From: Pseudomonas siliginis
GTDB lineage: Bacteria; Pseudomonadota; Gammaproteobacteria; Pseudomonadales; Pseudomonadaceae
Assembly: GCF_019145195.1 (NCBI RefSeq)
Contig: NZ_JAHSTW010000001.1
Location: 310,001 to 374,000, forward strand
Length of the DNA: 64,000 nucleotides
Direction of reading: 5' to 3'
Part shown: piece after piece, positions 55,692-64,000 of the stretch
Layout of the letters: every line of letters starts with the position of its first letter
How positions within the stretch are numbered: position 1 is the stretch's first letter
Translations under genes and position numbers: made by a program
Notes under the pieces: generated by a model
What the model saw: the letters and a program-made list of their open reading frames with translations, nothing else
What the model was told of the DNA's origin: nothing
The model's database searches: none

Positions 55692-56303
55692 ATGTCCGCC
55701 CCCCTCGTCAGACTCTTCACCCAACCCAACTTCGCCTGGACCGACATCCGCCGCGAAGAAGAAAGCCATCCCCGCCACTATCTCGCGCATCTGCTGCTGC
55801 TCGCGCTGATTCCGGCCGTGTGCCTGTTCATCGGCACCACTCAAGTCGGTTGGAGCCTAGCCGTGGGTGAAAACGTGCGCCTGAGCATGGCCAGCGCCTT
55901 GCAACTGAGCGTGTTGCTGTACGTGACGATCGTCGCGGGTGTCGCGATTATCGGCGGGTTTATCAGATGGATGTCGCGATCATTCGATGCGCGGCCAACG
56001 CTCAATCAATGCATCGGTTTTGCCGCCTACACGGTGACGCCGTTTTTCCTCGCCGGCATTGCCGGGCTGTACCCGAGCCGCTGGCTGGCGATTCTGGTTC
56101 TCGGCGCCGCGTCGATCTATTCGACGTTTTTGCTGTTCGTCGGCCTGCCGACCTTCATGCATGAGCGCAAGGAGCAAGGCCTGCTGTATTCGGCGTGCGT
56201 GTGGGGCGTCGGCCTGCTGGTGCTGGTAACCATGCTGGTGTCGATGATCCTGCTGTGGTTCAACGTGCTCATCCCCGAATACCTGCGCACGACCGTGAGC
56301 TGA
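55692..56303 (+). CDS. Yip1-family inner membrane protein
   Basis: A 203-residue protein with five hydrophobic helices and the bacterial Yip1 start LVRLFTQPNFAWTDIRREEESHP; the helix with GFAAYTVTPFFLAGIAGLYP is also typical. The role in bacteria is unknown. GGAGG precedes the ATG. A gene for a cation/proton antiporter follows after 42 bases, possibly in the same transcript. Confidence 0.82.
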   Translation: MSAPLVRLFTQPNFAWTDIRREEESHPRHYLAHLLLLALIPAVCLFIGTTQVGWSLAVGENVRLSMASALQLSVLLYVTIVAGVAIIGGFIRWMSRSFDARPTLNQCIGFAAYTVTPFFLAGIAGLYPSRWLAILVLGAASIYSTFLLFVGLPTFMHERKEQGLLYSACVWGVGLLVLVTMLVSMILLWFNVLIPEYLRTTVS

Positions 56304-56345
56304 CCCGGTGCGCCTGTCCTTGAGAATTCACCAAAGTGAGCGGTC

Positions 56346-57689
56346 ATGAGTTTCGGCATATGGGTCGCGGTGCTCGGCGCCGTGCTGCTAACGCTGGCCC
56401 TGACATCGTCATGGTTGCGCTGGATGCCGGTCACCACTTCAGCGGTGTGCCTGCTGCTGGGCATCGCCATCGGCCCCAGCGGCCTCGACCTGCTGCAATT
56501 GCCGCTGGAGGAATCGTCGTTGTGGATGGAGCACCTGACGGAAGTCGCGGTGCTCTTTTCTTTGTTCGTCTGCGGTTTGAAGTTGCGTCTGCCGCTGGGC
56601 AACAAGACTTGGCGCATCGCTTTTGGTCTGGCCGGGCCGGTGATGATTCTGAGCATCATCGGCGTGTGTCTACTGTTGCACTGGGGCCTGCAATTGCCGT
56701 GGGGACCGTCGTTGCTGATCGGCGCGATACTGGCGCCGACCGACCCGGTGCTCGCCGCACTGGTGCAGGTCAATGATGCGCAGGACGTCGACAGCGTGCG
56801 TTTCGGCCTCTCCGGAGAGGCCGGGCTCAACGATGGCGTGGCTTTTCCATTCGTGATTCTCGGTCTGCTGTTGCTGCACGGTGACGGCAGCGCTGGCGAA
56901 TGGCAGCACTGGGTGCTTCGCAGTCTGTTGTGGGCGGTGCCGGCGGGTTTACTCACCGGTTACTGGATGGGGCGCGGCATTGGCCGCATCGCTCTGTTAC
57001 TACGCATTCACAACGAGGACAGCACCCTCGGCCCCAACGATTACCTGACTCTCGCGCTGATCGCGTTGTCCTACGTGGTGGCCGACGCCATTGGCGGCTA
57101 CGGCTTTCTCGCGGTTTTCGCTGCCGGCCTCGGCCTGCGTCAGGAGGAAGTCAAATCCACGGGCATCACCCAGGCACCTGCCGAGCATCTGGTGCAGCCG
57201 GTGGTCGGTCATCAGAACGTCGAACCACAGAATGCCGTGCACGGCGACACGGAACAGCTGGAAGACAGCCAGGTCGCGGCGGGGATCATGATGGGTGACA
57301 TGCTGGCGTTCGGCAGTCTGGTCGAGCGGGCGATGGAAGTGTTTCTGGTGACCCTGCTTGGTGTTGTGCTGATTGCCCACTGGGACTGGCGGGCGTTGTG
57401 GATCGGTGCCGTGCTGTTTTGCCTGATTCGCCCGCTGAGCGTGGCACTGATGCCATGGGGCACTCTGCTCAGCGGACCGCAGCGTTTGTTGATCGGCTGG
57501 TTTGGCATACGCGGCATCGGCAGCCTGTTCTATCTGTTCTTCGCCTTGAACCACGGTCTGGATTCAGACGTGGCCAAGGTCTGTACCGACATCACTTTGT
57601 CAGTAGTGGCCCTGAGCATTCTGCTGCATGGCGTCAGCACACAACCGATGCTGGCGCGCTATGAAAGCCTGAAGCAACGAAAAAGCTGA
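56346..57689 (+). CDS. NhaP-type cation:proton antiporter
   Basis: A 447-residue CPA1-family membrane protein with about 12 helices. The ion-binding segments ILAPTDPVLAA and GEAGLNDGVAFPF are intact. There is no cytosolic regulatory domain such as TrkA-C. It should exchange Na+ or K+ for H+. It follows a Yip1 gene. Confidence 0.88.
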   Translation: MSFGIWVAVLGAVLLTLALTSSWLRWMPVTTSAVCLLLGIAIGPSGLDLLQLPLEESSLWMEHLTEVAVLFSLFVCGLKLRLPLGNKTWRIAFGLAGPVMILSIIGVCLLLHWGLQLPWGPSLLIGAILAPTDPVLAALVQVNDAQDVDSVRFGLSGEAGLNDGVAFPFVILGLLLLHGDGSAGEWQHWVLRSLLWAVPAGLLTGYWMGRGIGRIALLLRIHNEDSTLGPNDYLTLALIALSYVVADAIGGYGFLAVFAAGLGLRQEEVKSTGITQAPAEHLVQPVVGHQNVEPQNAVHGDTEQLEDSQVAAGIMMGDMLAFGSLVERAMEVFLVTLLGVVLIAHWDWRALWIGAVLFCLIRPLSVALMPWGTLLSGPQRLLIGWFGIRGIGSLFYLFFALNHGLDSDVAKVCTDITLSVVALSILLHGVSTQPMLARYESLKQRKS

Positions 57690-57872
57690 TTCTTCGACCG
57701 CTGCGCTTGGCTGGAAATGATCGAAGATTTTTCTGCAAAAAAATGGATCGCCGGGCGCGACCCAACGGTCACAACTTTAACCGCGCCAATCATCAGCGCG
57801 GCCCGGCAGGTTCGGTTCCCCTGCGGTGAACAGCCTATTAAACGGAACCCCGACACAAACAAGGTCACGGTC

Positions 57873-58166
57873 ATGAACGAATGCTCGACTCCTGCGCAAA
57901 TCAAGGCTTGCAGAGCACTGGCTCTGGAACGCAATCGTCAACTGTTCGAAGAGGCCCACGAACTGAACCGAGCGGCCAACGCGCTGCTGGAACAGACGCC
58001 GACCGACTTCGAACGCTTTGAGCAATACCGGGCACTGCGCAAGAAAGCCGATGCGAAATTTGAAGATGCGATTGATCATCTGTGTGTGCTGAATGAGGAT
58101 TTCCCGCCGATTCCGACGGCGGTGCAGAATGCTATAACTGCGCGGCGTGAGCTGGAAACCGCGTGA
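57873..58166 (+). CDS. Hypothetical protein, 97 aa
   Basis: A small, mostly helical soluble protein (LALERNRQLFEEAHELNRAAN and FERFEQYRALRKKADAKFED suggest a helical hairpin). ATG 57873 begins MNECSTPAQIKACR; no clear ribosome binding site. It is followed by a hairpin. I do not recognise a family. Confidence 0.6.
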   Translation: MNECSTPAQIKACRALALERNRQLFEEAHELNRAANALLEQTPTDFERFEQYRALRKKADAKFEDAIDHLCVLNEDFPPIPTAVQNAITARRELETA

Positions 58167-58177
58167 TAAGTTACCAG

Positions 58178-58203
58178 CCCCCTCACTCCAGCCAGTGAGG
58201 GGG
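58178..58203. terminator. Hairpin between convergent hypothetical genes
   Basis: CCCCCTCACT pairs with AGTGAGGGGG around six bases. It lies between two convergent genes and could serve both, although T-runs are short. Confidence 0.6.
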
Positions 58204-58250
58204 AAAACCGATCGAAGCTTAAGACCTCCCCCACCTGCCGACCAATCTGT

Positions 58251-58784
58251 TCACGGATTGGTCACCTGAATAAACACCGCATACACCCCCAACATCACCC
58301 AGAACGTGGCAAAGATCCAAGGCGTGCGCACCGAGAACAGCAGCGACTTGCGATAGCCCTTGTGGCTCGATTCCATTTCGCTGAACAGGGGTGACTCGTC
58401 ATACGCCGCGCCCATCACCGGCTCGCTGTGCAGCAACTGGCTCTGTTTGAAGTGCCAGTGATCGATGATGTCGTATGCCGCACGAATCCCCGGCCAGGCA
58501 TTCAGTGAGCTGAGCACGCCGAGCAGCGCGAGAAACGGCGGCACGACAAGGGTGAACATCTTGCCCCACTCGGGATTTAGATTGGCCATGCACGAGGCGA
58601 AAGCGATCACCAGAAACGACTGCGCCGCCAGGTAGGCGTCTGTGCGGTTGGCAAGGATGCTGGTTTCGTACTGGATTTCCCGGCGATAGAAATCCAGACG
58701 CTCCTTGGGTGAGCCAAACATCTTGGCGTCGTGTTCAGCCAAGGCTTCTTCAACAGCGCTTGGCTGGGTCAATATGCGAGACAA
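58251..58784 (-). CDS. Hypothetical membrane protein, 177 aa
   Basis: A protein with a charged N-terminal helix (KERLDFYRREIQYETSILANRTDAYLAA), two hydrophobic segments near residues 52-96 and one near the C-terminus (IFATFWVMLGVYAVFIQV). The likely start is TTG 58784, which has GGAGGG eight bases upstream. It resembles small pseudomonad proteins of the RipA/SLATT-like membrane type, but I cannot assign it. Confidence 0.65.
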   Translation of the reverse strand: MSRILTQPSAVEEALAEHDAKMFGSPKERLDFYRREIQYETSILANRTDAYLAAQSFLVIAFASCMANLNPEWGKMFTLVVPPFLALLGVLSSLNAWPGIRAAYDIIDHWHFKQSQLLHSEPVMGAAYDESPLFSEMESSHKGYRKSLLFSVRTPWIFATFWVMLGVYAVFIQVTNP

Positions 58785-58862
58785 GATACGTGCCCTCCAA
58801 AAGTGAACAAGACTTTTGGAAAGGCACGCGTCAGCACTAGTTCAGCCGGATCGACCAGCGCG

Positions 58863-60782
58863 TCATTTCATGGATTGGGCAATGATCTGCACCAGACTCG
58901 CTTGGGTGAACGGTTTCGGCAGACGCGGCAGTTGAGCGGCAAAACCCTCGAGGCGTTCGGCATATCCAGTGGCGAGAATGATCGGCAGATCCGGCTTGAG
59001 CATGCGCAAGGCATGGGCCAGTTGCGCGCCGCTCATTTTTGGCATGGCCATGTCGGTGATCACCAGATCAATGACTTCGCCCTGATCGAACAGCGCCAGC
59101 GCCTGGGCGCCGGAGGTCGCGCCGATAACGCGGTGGCCAAGATCTTCCAGCAGCAGACTGGTGCTGGTCAGCACCAGCGAATCGTCATCGACCACCAGCA
59201 CACTGAGCCTCGGCACCGCAATGGGCGCAGCGTTGCTGTACGCCGGGCGACTGGTCGATTGCTCTAGTGCCACCGGAATCCACAGTTCGGCCGCCGTGCC
59301 GTGGCCCTTCTCGCTTTTCAGAATAAAGCGCCCGCCCAATTGTTCGATAAAGCCGTGCACCATCGACAAGCCCAGCCCGGTGCCTTTGCCCAGGCCTTTG
59401 GTGGTGAAGAACGGATCTCGGGCGCAGGCCAGCGTGGCTTCGTCCATGCCTTCGCCGCTGTCGATCAGGCTCAGGCACACGTAACGCCCCGCCGCGAGGG
59501 TCGAATGAGTTTGTTCCAGCACCACTTCGGCTTGCGCCTGAATGATCACCGTGCCGCCGTCGGGCATGGCATCGCGGGCATTGGTGGCGAGATTGAGGAT
59601 CGCCAGTTCCAGCTGATTGCTATCGGCCAGCACTGGCTGCAGGTCGTCGGAAAAGCGCGTTTCGATGCGAATGCCCGGTCCGAGCGAACTGCGCAGCAGC
59701 CCGGTGATGCCCTGCACCAATTGCGGGATATCCACCGATTCGGTCTTCAGTTCCTGACGCCGGGCGAAGGCCAGCATGCGCTGGGTCAGCGAAACACCAC
59801 GCAAGGCTCCTTGGGTGGCGTTTTCCAGCAGTCGGGCGATTTTCGGCGCGTCGCCGATGCGTTTCTGCACGATCTCGAGGTTGCCGAGAATCACCGTCAG
59901 CAGGTTGTTGAAGTCATGGGCGATACCGCCGCTGAGTTGGCCGATCGCCTGCATCTTCTGCGCCTGGAACAATGCCTCGCGGGTCTTTTCCAGGGCCTGC
60001 TGCGCTTCGTGGGCCTCGGTCACATCGCGGGTGATCTTGGCAAAGCCGAGCAGCGTGCCGGTGTCGCCGCGAATCGCATCGACGACCACGTGGGCAAGAA
60101 ACCGCGTGCCGTCCTTGCGCATCCGCCAACTGCGGCTCTCGAACCGGCCTTCGCGGGTGGCAATCTCCAGCGAGCGCTGCGGCTCGCCGAGTTCGCGGTC
60201 TTCGGGGGTGTAGAAAATCGAAAAATGCTGGCCGATGATCTCTTCCGGCAGGTAACCCTTGATGCGCTGCGCGCCCTGGTTCCAGTTGCTGACGCAGCCT
60301 TCGGGGCTGAGCATGTAGATCGCGTAATCGGTAACGCCCTGCACCAGCAGGCGGAACTGCTGTTCGCTTTGCTTGAGGGTTTCCTCGGCCATTTTGCGGT
60401 CGGTGAGGTCGCGAGTGATTTTGGCGAACCCCAGCAGCTTGCCGTTGGGGTCGATGATCGGGTCGATCACCACGTGCGACCAGAAGTGCGTGCCGTCCTT
60501 GCGCACGCGCCAGCCCTCGCCTTCGAAGCGACCTTCACGGATCGCCGTGTCGAGCGCCCGTTGCGGCATGCCGTTGGCGCGGTCTTCCGGTGTATAGAAG
60601 CGCGAGAAGTGCTCGCCGATGATTTCGGCTTCCTCATAACCTTTGAAGCGTTTGGCGCCGGAGTTCCAACTGGTGATGGTACCGTCGGGGTCGATCATAT
60701 AGATCGCATAGTCGACAACCGCGTCGATCAGCAGCCGGAAACGGCTGTCTTCGATCGCTGCGGTACTGTTGTTTTCACTCAT
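58863..60782 (-). CDS. PAS-PAS hybrid histidine kinase with C-terminal receiver
   Basis: A 639-residue cytosolic sensor. Two near-duplicate PAS domains (about 12-130 and 140-255, each with HF..FYTPEDR and an EGRFE block) are followed by HisKA with the phospho-His in GGIAHDFNNLL, HATPase (DPFFTTKGLGKGTGLGLSM) and a receiver with phospho-Asp in LVITDMAMPKMSG. No membrane segment is seen. ATG 60782 overlaps the upstream helicase stop by 8 bases, so it is translated from the same mRNA as two DNA-repair genes. Ligand or cofactor unknown; flavin-binding Cys is not seen in the PAS domains. Confidence 0.9.
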   Translation of the reverse strand: MSENNSTAAIEDSRFRLLIDAVVDYAIYMIDPDGTITSWNSGAKRFKGYEEAEIIGEHFSRFYTPEDRANGMPQRALDTAIREGRFEGEGWRVRKDGTHFWSHVVIDPIIDPNGKLLGFAKITRDLTDRKMAEETLKQSEQQFRLLVQGVTDYAIYMLSPEGCVSNWNQGAQRIKGYLPEEIIGQHFSIFYTPEDRELGEPQRSLEIATREGRFESRSWRMRKDGTRFLAHVVVDAIRGDTGTLLGFAKITRDVTEAHEAQQALEKTREALFQAQKMQAIGQLSGGIAHDFNNLLTVILGNLEIVQKRIGDAPKIARLLENATQGALRGVSLTQRMLAFARRQELKTESVDIPQLVQGITGLLRSSLGPGIRIETRFSDDLQPVLADSNQLELAILNLATNARDAMPDGGTVIIQAQAEVVLEQTHSTLAAGRYVCLSLIDSGEGMDEATLACARDPFFTTKGLGKGTGLGLSMVHGFIEQLGGRFILKSEKGHGTAAELWIPVALEQSTSRPAYSNAAPIAVPRLSVLVVDDDSLVLTSTSLLLEDLGHRVIGATSGAQALALFDQGEVIDLVITDMAMPKMSGAQLAHALRMLKPDLPIILATGYAERLEGFAAQLPRLPKPFTQASLVQIIAQSMK

Positions 60783-63105
60783 CACACTCACCAGCCACTG
60801 TCATGGGCTGAAGTATGCGTGAATCCACTGATTTGGAAAGTGCCGGCTCGCTTTTGATTGCCCACCACTGCGGCAGCAGTTGCTGGATGCGGCTTTCGGC
60901 AAAGCGGTCATCAATGAGCATGACCGTGCCGCGATCCTCACGGGTGCGAATCACTCGCCCGGCGGCTTGTACGACTTTTTGCATGCCCGGGTACAGATAG
61001 GTGTAGTCGTAGCCGGCGCCAAAAATGGCGGCCATGCGCCGCTTCATCTGCTCGTTGACCGGGTTGAGCTGCGCCAGCCCCAGCGTGGCGATGAACGCAC
61101 CGATCAGCCGCGCGCCGGGCAAATCGATGCCCTCGCCAAACGCCCCGCCCAGCACCGCAAACCCGACGCCCCGGCTGTCGGCGCTGAACTGGTCGAGAAA
61201 CGCCTGCCGCGCGCCCTCGGCCATGCCCCGCGATTGCAGCCACTGGGTGATGTGCGGATGGCGCTCGGCCAATAAGGTCGCGACCTGTTGCAGGTAATCG
61301 AAACTGCTGAAGAACGCCAGGTAATTGCCCGGGCGCTCGCTGAACTGGCGCGCGATCAGCTCGACAATAGGCTCCAGCGAGGCCTGGCGATGGTTAAAAC
61401 GCGTGGAGATCTGGCTGACGATGTGCACCTGCAACTGCTCGGCGCTGAACGGCGATTCGACGTCGATGCACACCGTGTCGGCGGGCGTGCCGAGCAGGTC
61501 GGCGTAATAGTTGCGCGGGCTCAGCGTGGCCGAGAACAGCACGCTGCTGCGCGCCGCGCTCAGGCGCGGGCCGATGAACGCGGCCGGCACCACGTTGCGC
61601 AGGCAAAGTTGCGAGAGTGGACGCTTGCGGTCGAGGTCGCGTTTGCTGATATCGAACAGGTAATGCTCGTCGTACAGCTCGGCGACCCGGGCAAATTGCA
61701 GCAAGTCGAAATAGAAGTTCTGCAGACCGCTGTCGAGGCCTTGCGGATGTTCGTTGAGGTAATCGCCAATGGCCGCGCAACACAGCGAAATGGCGTGCAG
61801 GAGCTTGTCCGGCGCCTTGTCGTAGGCCTGATAGGCCGCCAGTTGCGGCGCATGCAGCGCGTTCCATTCACGGTTGACCCGCTGCAGGGCATTCTTCAGC
61901 GCTGCCGGCGCGGTTTTGCGCACGCTGGCGAGGGTGAACTGGTCGAGACTGGCGCTGTACATTTGCCGGCCGCGTTCGACCAGGTTGTGCGCCTCGTCGG
62001 CGAGCACCGCGACTTTCCACTGATTGAGCAGGGCCAGACCGAACAGCAGCGCGCTGAAGTCGAAGTAATAGTTGTAGTCGGCAACCACCACATCCGCCCA
62101 ACGGGCCATTTCCTGACTGAGGTAGTACGGGCACACGCTGTGCTGCGCGGCGACTTCACGCATCGCCGCCTGATCGAGCAGGTTGATGCGGCTGGCGGCT
62201 TCGCGGGCGGCCGGCAAGCGATCGTAAAAACCCTGGGCCAGCGGACAGGATTCGCCATGACAGGCCTTGTCCGGGTGTTCGCAGGCTTTGTCGCGAGCAA
62301 CCATTTCCATCACCCGCAGCGGCAAGTCCGGCGTTTGCCTGAACAACACCTGGCTGGCATCCAGCGCCAGCTTGCGCCCGGGAGTCTTGGCGGTGAGAAA
62401 GAACACCTTGTCCAGTTGCTGCGGCGCCAAGGCCTTGAGCATCGGAAACAGCGTGCCAAGGGTTTTGCCGATGCCGGTCGGCGCCTGGGCCATGAGGCAG
62501 CGGCCGGTGCTGACGGCTTTGAACACTGATTCGGCCAAATGCCGTTGGCCGGGACGAAAATCCGCGTGCGGGAACGGCAGTTGTTGCGCGGCCAGATTGC
62601 GCGCTTCGCGATGGGCCATTTCCTGCTCGGCCCATTGCAGGAACGAACCGCACTGCTGCGCAAAAAAACCCTGAAGCGACTCGGCGCTGTGGGATTCAAC
62701 CAGGCAGGTTTCCTTTTCGCTGACGACGTCGAAATACACCAGCGCCAGATTGATCTGCTGCAATTGCAGTTTCTGGCACATCAACCAGCCGTAGATTTTC
62801 GCCTGCGCCCAGTGCAACTGGCGGTGATTGGCCGGCTGCCTGCTCAGATCGCCGCGATAGGTTTTGACTTCTTCCAGGCAGTTTTGCGCCGGGTCGTAGC
62901 CATCCGCCCTGCCCTTGACCTTCAGCTCGCCGAATTCGCCTTGCAGTGCGACTTCGCTCTGGTACTGCTCGCTGCGTCGCGAGGCCACGGTGCGATGGCC
63001 GACGATGCCTTCCAGCGCGGTCGGTGACGGGGTGAAGCGCAGGTCGAGGTCACCGGTCTTGGCGGTGAACTCGCACAGTGCACGCACGGCAACGCTGTAG
63101 CTCAA
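60775..63105 (-). CDS. PD-(D/E)XK nuclease fused to XPD/DinG-type FeS helicase
   Basis: A 776-residue DNA repair protein. The N-terminal part has a PD-(D/E)XK-like site (VKGRADGYDP, then LEEVKTYRG, then QAKIYGWL). The helicase follows with Walker A APTGIGKTLG near residue 210, a four-Cys iron-sulfur region (CEHPDKACHGESCPLA and VCPYYL), DEAHN, and C-terminal motifs ending QAAGRVIRTREDRG. The likely start is a TTG overlapping the FAN1 stop (TTGA), giving SYSVAVRALCEFTAKTGDL, the conserved beginning; an ATG 18 bases upstream is the alternative. Confidence 0.88.
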   Translation of the reverse strand: MSYSVAVRALCEFTAKTGDLDLRFTPSPTALEGIVGHRTVASRRSEQYQSEVALQGEFGELKVKGRADGYDPAQNCLEEVKTYRGDLSRQPANHRQLHWAQAKIYGWLMCQKLQLQQINLALVYFDVVSEKETCLVESHSAESLQGFFAQQCGSFLQWAEQEMAHREARNLAAQQLPFPHADFRPGQRHLAESVFKAVSTGRCLMAQAPTGIGKTLGTLFPMLKALAPQQLDKVFFLTAKTPGRKLALDASQVLFRQTPDLPLRVMEMVARDKACEHPDKACHGESCPLAQGFYDRLPAAREAASRINLLDQAAMREVAAQHSVCPYYLSQEMARWADVVVADYNYYFDFSALLFGLALLNQWKVAVLADEAHNLVERGRQMYSASLDQFTLASVRKTAPAALKNALQRVNREWNALHAPQLAAYQAYDKAPDKLLHAISLCCAAIGDYLNEHPQGLDSGLQNFYFDLLQFARVAELYDEHYLFDISKRDLDRKRPLSQLCLRNVVPAAFIGPRLSAARSSVLFSATLSPRNYYADLLGTPADTVCIDVESPFSAEQLQVHIVSQISTRFNHRQASLEPIVELIARQFSERPGNYLAFFSSFDYLQQVATLLAERHPHITQWLQSRGMAEGARQAFLDQFSADSRGVGFAVLGGAFGEGIDLPGARLIGAFIATLGLAQLNPVNEQMKRRMAAIFGAGYDYTYLYPGMQKVVQAAGRVIRTREDRGTVMLIDDRFAESRIQQLLPQWWAIKSEPALSKSVDSRILQPMTVAGECDE

Positions 63106-64000
63106 GCGCTCTGCTCCGCCCATTGCACGTAACACACGGCCACCGGCATTTGATGCTCGTGGCAGAACTCCAGCCAGCGCAGCTGATTGTCCTGCAAGCG
63201 GTCGCCGGGGCCTTTGACTTCGATCATGCGGTAGGTCTTGTGCTGCGGCCAGAACTGGATCAGGTCCGGCATGCCGGCGCGGTTGGCCTTGATGTCGAGC
63301 AGCAGGCGATTGAACCAGTGTTTCAAGTGTTCGGCGGGCAAACAGCCCAGCGCCTGTTCCAGCAAGTCTTCGTTGAGCGCGCCCCAGAACACGAATGGCG
63401 ACTGAATGCCCCACTTGTCGACGAAGCGCTGGCGGATGGTCTCGGCGTAGCGGCCGTCGTCGAGTTCGCCCAGGCAGGCCTGAAACAGCTCGGCACGGCG
63501 CTCGAGGAAATCTTCGCTGAGCAGATCCACCGGGCCGCGCTGGAACGGGTGGAAAAACGCACCCGGTAACGGCGCGAAGATCGCCGGCCAGCACAACAGG
63601 CCAAACAGCGAATTGATCAGGCTGTTCTCGACGTAATGCACCGGGCCGTCATCGGCGTGCAAGTGCGCTTGCACATGAAACTCCACCGACCGCGCCGGAT
63701 CGATGCGCGGCAAATGCAAGTCGAGGCGCTCGACCTCTCTGGCCTTGGCACGCTTGAGCGGCGGGCCACCGAGTTTACGCCGCAGACGCGGGACGATGCG
63801 TTGCAAACCTTGTTGCTCGGCCGCGCTTTGCGGTGCCTGTTCGGCCAGCGTGCCGAGCTCCAGCGCCAGCGCGTATTCGCCGCAGCGTTCGAGCACACGG
63901 ATCATGCGCAGCCGTGCGCCCGGATACGCGCAGTCGCGGTAAACACTCAGGGCCAGCGCAAAGTCGCCGATGCGCTCGGCATACTGGCCGATCTGGAACA
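63102..64000 (-). CDS. FAN1-type VRR-NUC structure-specific nuclease, C-terminal part (runs off the window)
   Basis: The frame is open from 64000 and encodes 298 residues of the C-terminal half. A TPR-like helical part (QYAERIGDFALALSVYRDC, LERCGEYALALELG) is followed by the VRR-NUC site: RAGMPDLIQFWP, then MIEVKGPGDRLQDNQLRW (Asp, Glu and Lys of the nuclease). P. aeruginosa FAN1 is known to resolve branched DNA and interstrand crosslinks. It overlaps the helicase gene by 4 bases. The N-terminal half lies beyond the right edge. Confidence 0.92.
   Translation of the reverse strand, partial: FQIGQYAERIGDFALALSVYRDCAYPGARLRMIRVLERCGEYALALELGTLAEQAPQSAAEQQGLQRIVPRLRRKLGGPPLKRAKAREVERLDLHLPRIDPARSVEFHVQAHLHADDGPVHYVENSLINSLFGLLCWPAIFAPLPGAFFHPFQRGPVDLLSEDFLERRAELFQACLGELDDGRYAETIRQRFVDKWGIQSPFVFWGALNEDLLEQALGCLPAEHLKHWFNRLLLDIKANRAGMPDLIQFWPQHKTYRMIEVKGPGDRLQDNQLRWLEFCHEHQMPVAVCYVQWAEQSA

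Noticed and set aside
60775..63594. Helicase reading frame extended 163 codons upstream to 63594
   Set aside because: The extension lies fully inside the FAN1 gene in another frame; the conserved helicase start SYSVAVRALCEF begins at the TTG overlapping the FAN1 stop.

Overview
The window reads as chromosomal DNA of a fluorescent Pseudomonas (P. fluorescens/koreensis-like). Indicators are GC-rich codon use, many copies of the REP/REPIN palindromes typical of that group (core GCGAGCAGGCTCGC, plus a second type with core CGCTGGCAAGCCAGC), a DUF6124 protein, and typical genes such as PQQ glucose dehydrogenase next to OprB. About 46 protein genes, one tRNA gene, one recoded selenoprotein and many intergenic repeats can be supported.

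Layout. 0-3.2 kb: a molybdopterin aldehyde oxidoreductase subunit without its partners directly upstream, a small hypothetical gene and a tandem REPIN cluster. 3.2-6 kb: a NemR-type electrophile-response unit (nemR, a DJ-1/PfpI protein, nemA) tied together by three copies of one operator. 6-11.5 kb: an FeS photolyase/cryptochrome behind a match to the published class II LitR light operator, a Cache-GGDEF diguanylate cyclase, a LysR regulator and an MFS exporter. 11.7-15.8 kb: an exported three-part molybdenum dehydrogenase operon (tri-heme cytochrome c, 2Fe-2S subunit, Tat-exported Mo subunit). 15.9-17.6 kb: a second Old Yellow Enzyme and a small AraC regulator. 17.8-24.7 kb: a 1751-residue kinase-like/ATPase/GAF/histidine kinase with a REPIN inside its coding sequence, divergent from two response regulators. 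24.7-27.3 kb: TetR, SDR and quinone oxidoreductase. 27.6-31.4 kb: gcd and oprB for periplasmic glucose oxidation and uptake. 31.8-36.7 kb: proP, an amidase and an OprD-type porin. 37-38.7 kb: three lipoprotein genes in one operon. 38.9-39.5 kb: a structured leader before a DUF6124 gene. 39.8-40.4 kb: parDE toxin-antitoxin.

40.45-53.0 kb is a selenium/formate block read leftwards: fdnG (in-frame UGA), fdnH, fdnI, fdhE, a large REP array, selA, selB, selC. A small element of about 2.7 kb sits at the 3' end of selC, bounded by a 78-bp duplication of the tRNA 3' part and carrying a single long gene whose last third is AT-rich. 53.4-58.8 kb holds a PatB/MalY aminotransferase, an SDR, a Yip1 protein, an NhaP-type antiporter and two small hypotheticals. 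58.9-64 kb holds a leftward, translationally overlapping set: FAN1-type nuclease (runs off the right edge), nuclease-helicase and PAS-PAS hybrid histidine kinase.

Strongest candidates for something undescribed are the selC-borne single-gene element, the two-state RNA leader of the DUF6124 gene, the REPIN translated within a pseudokinase domain, and the response regulator with two different DNA-binding domains. All assignments come from reading the sequence and family knowledge; no database search was run.
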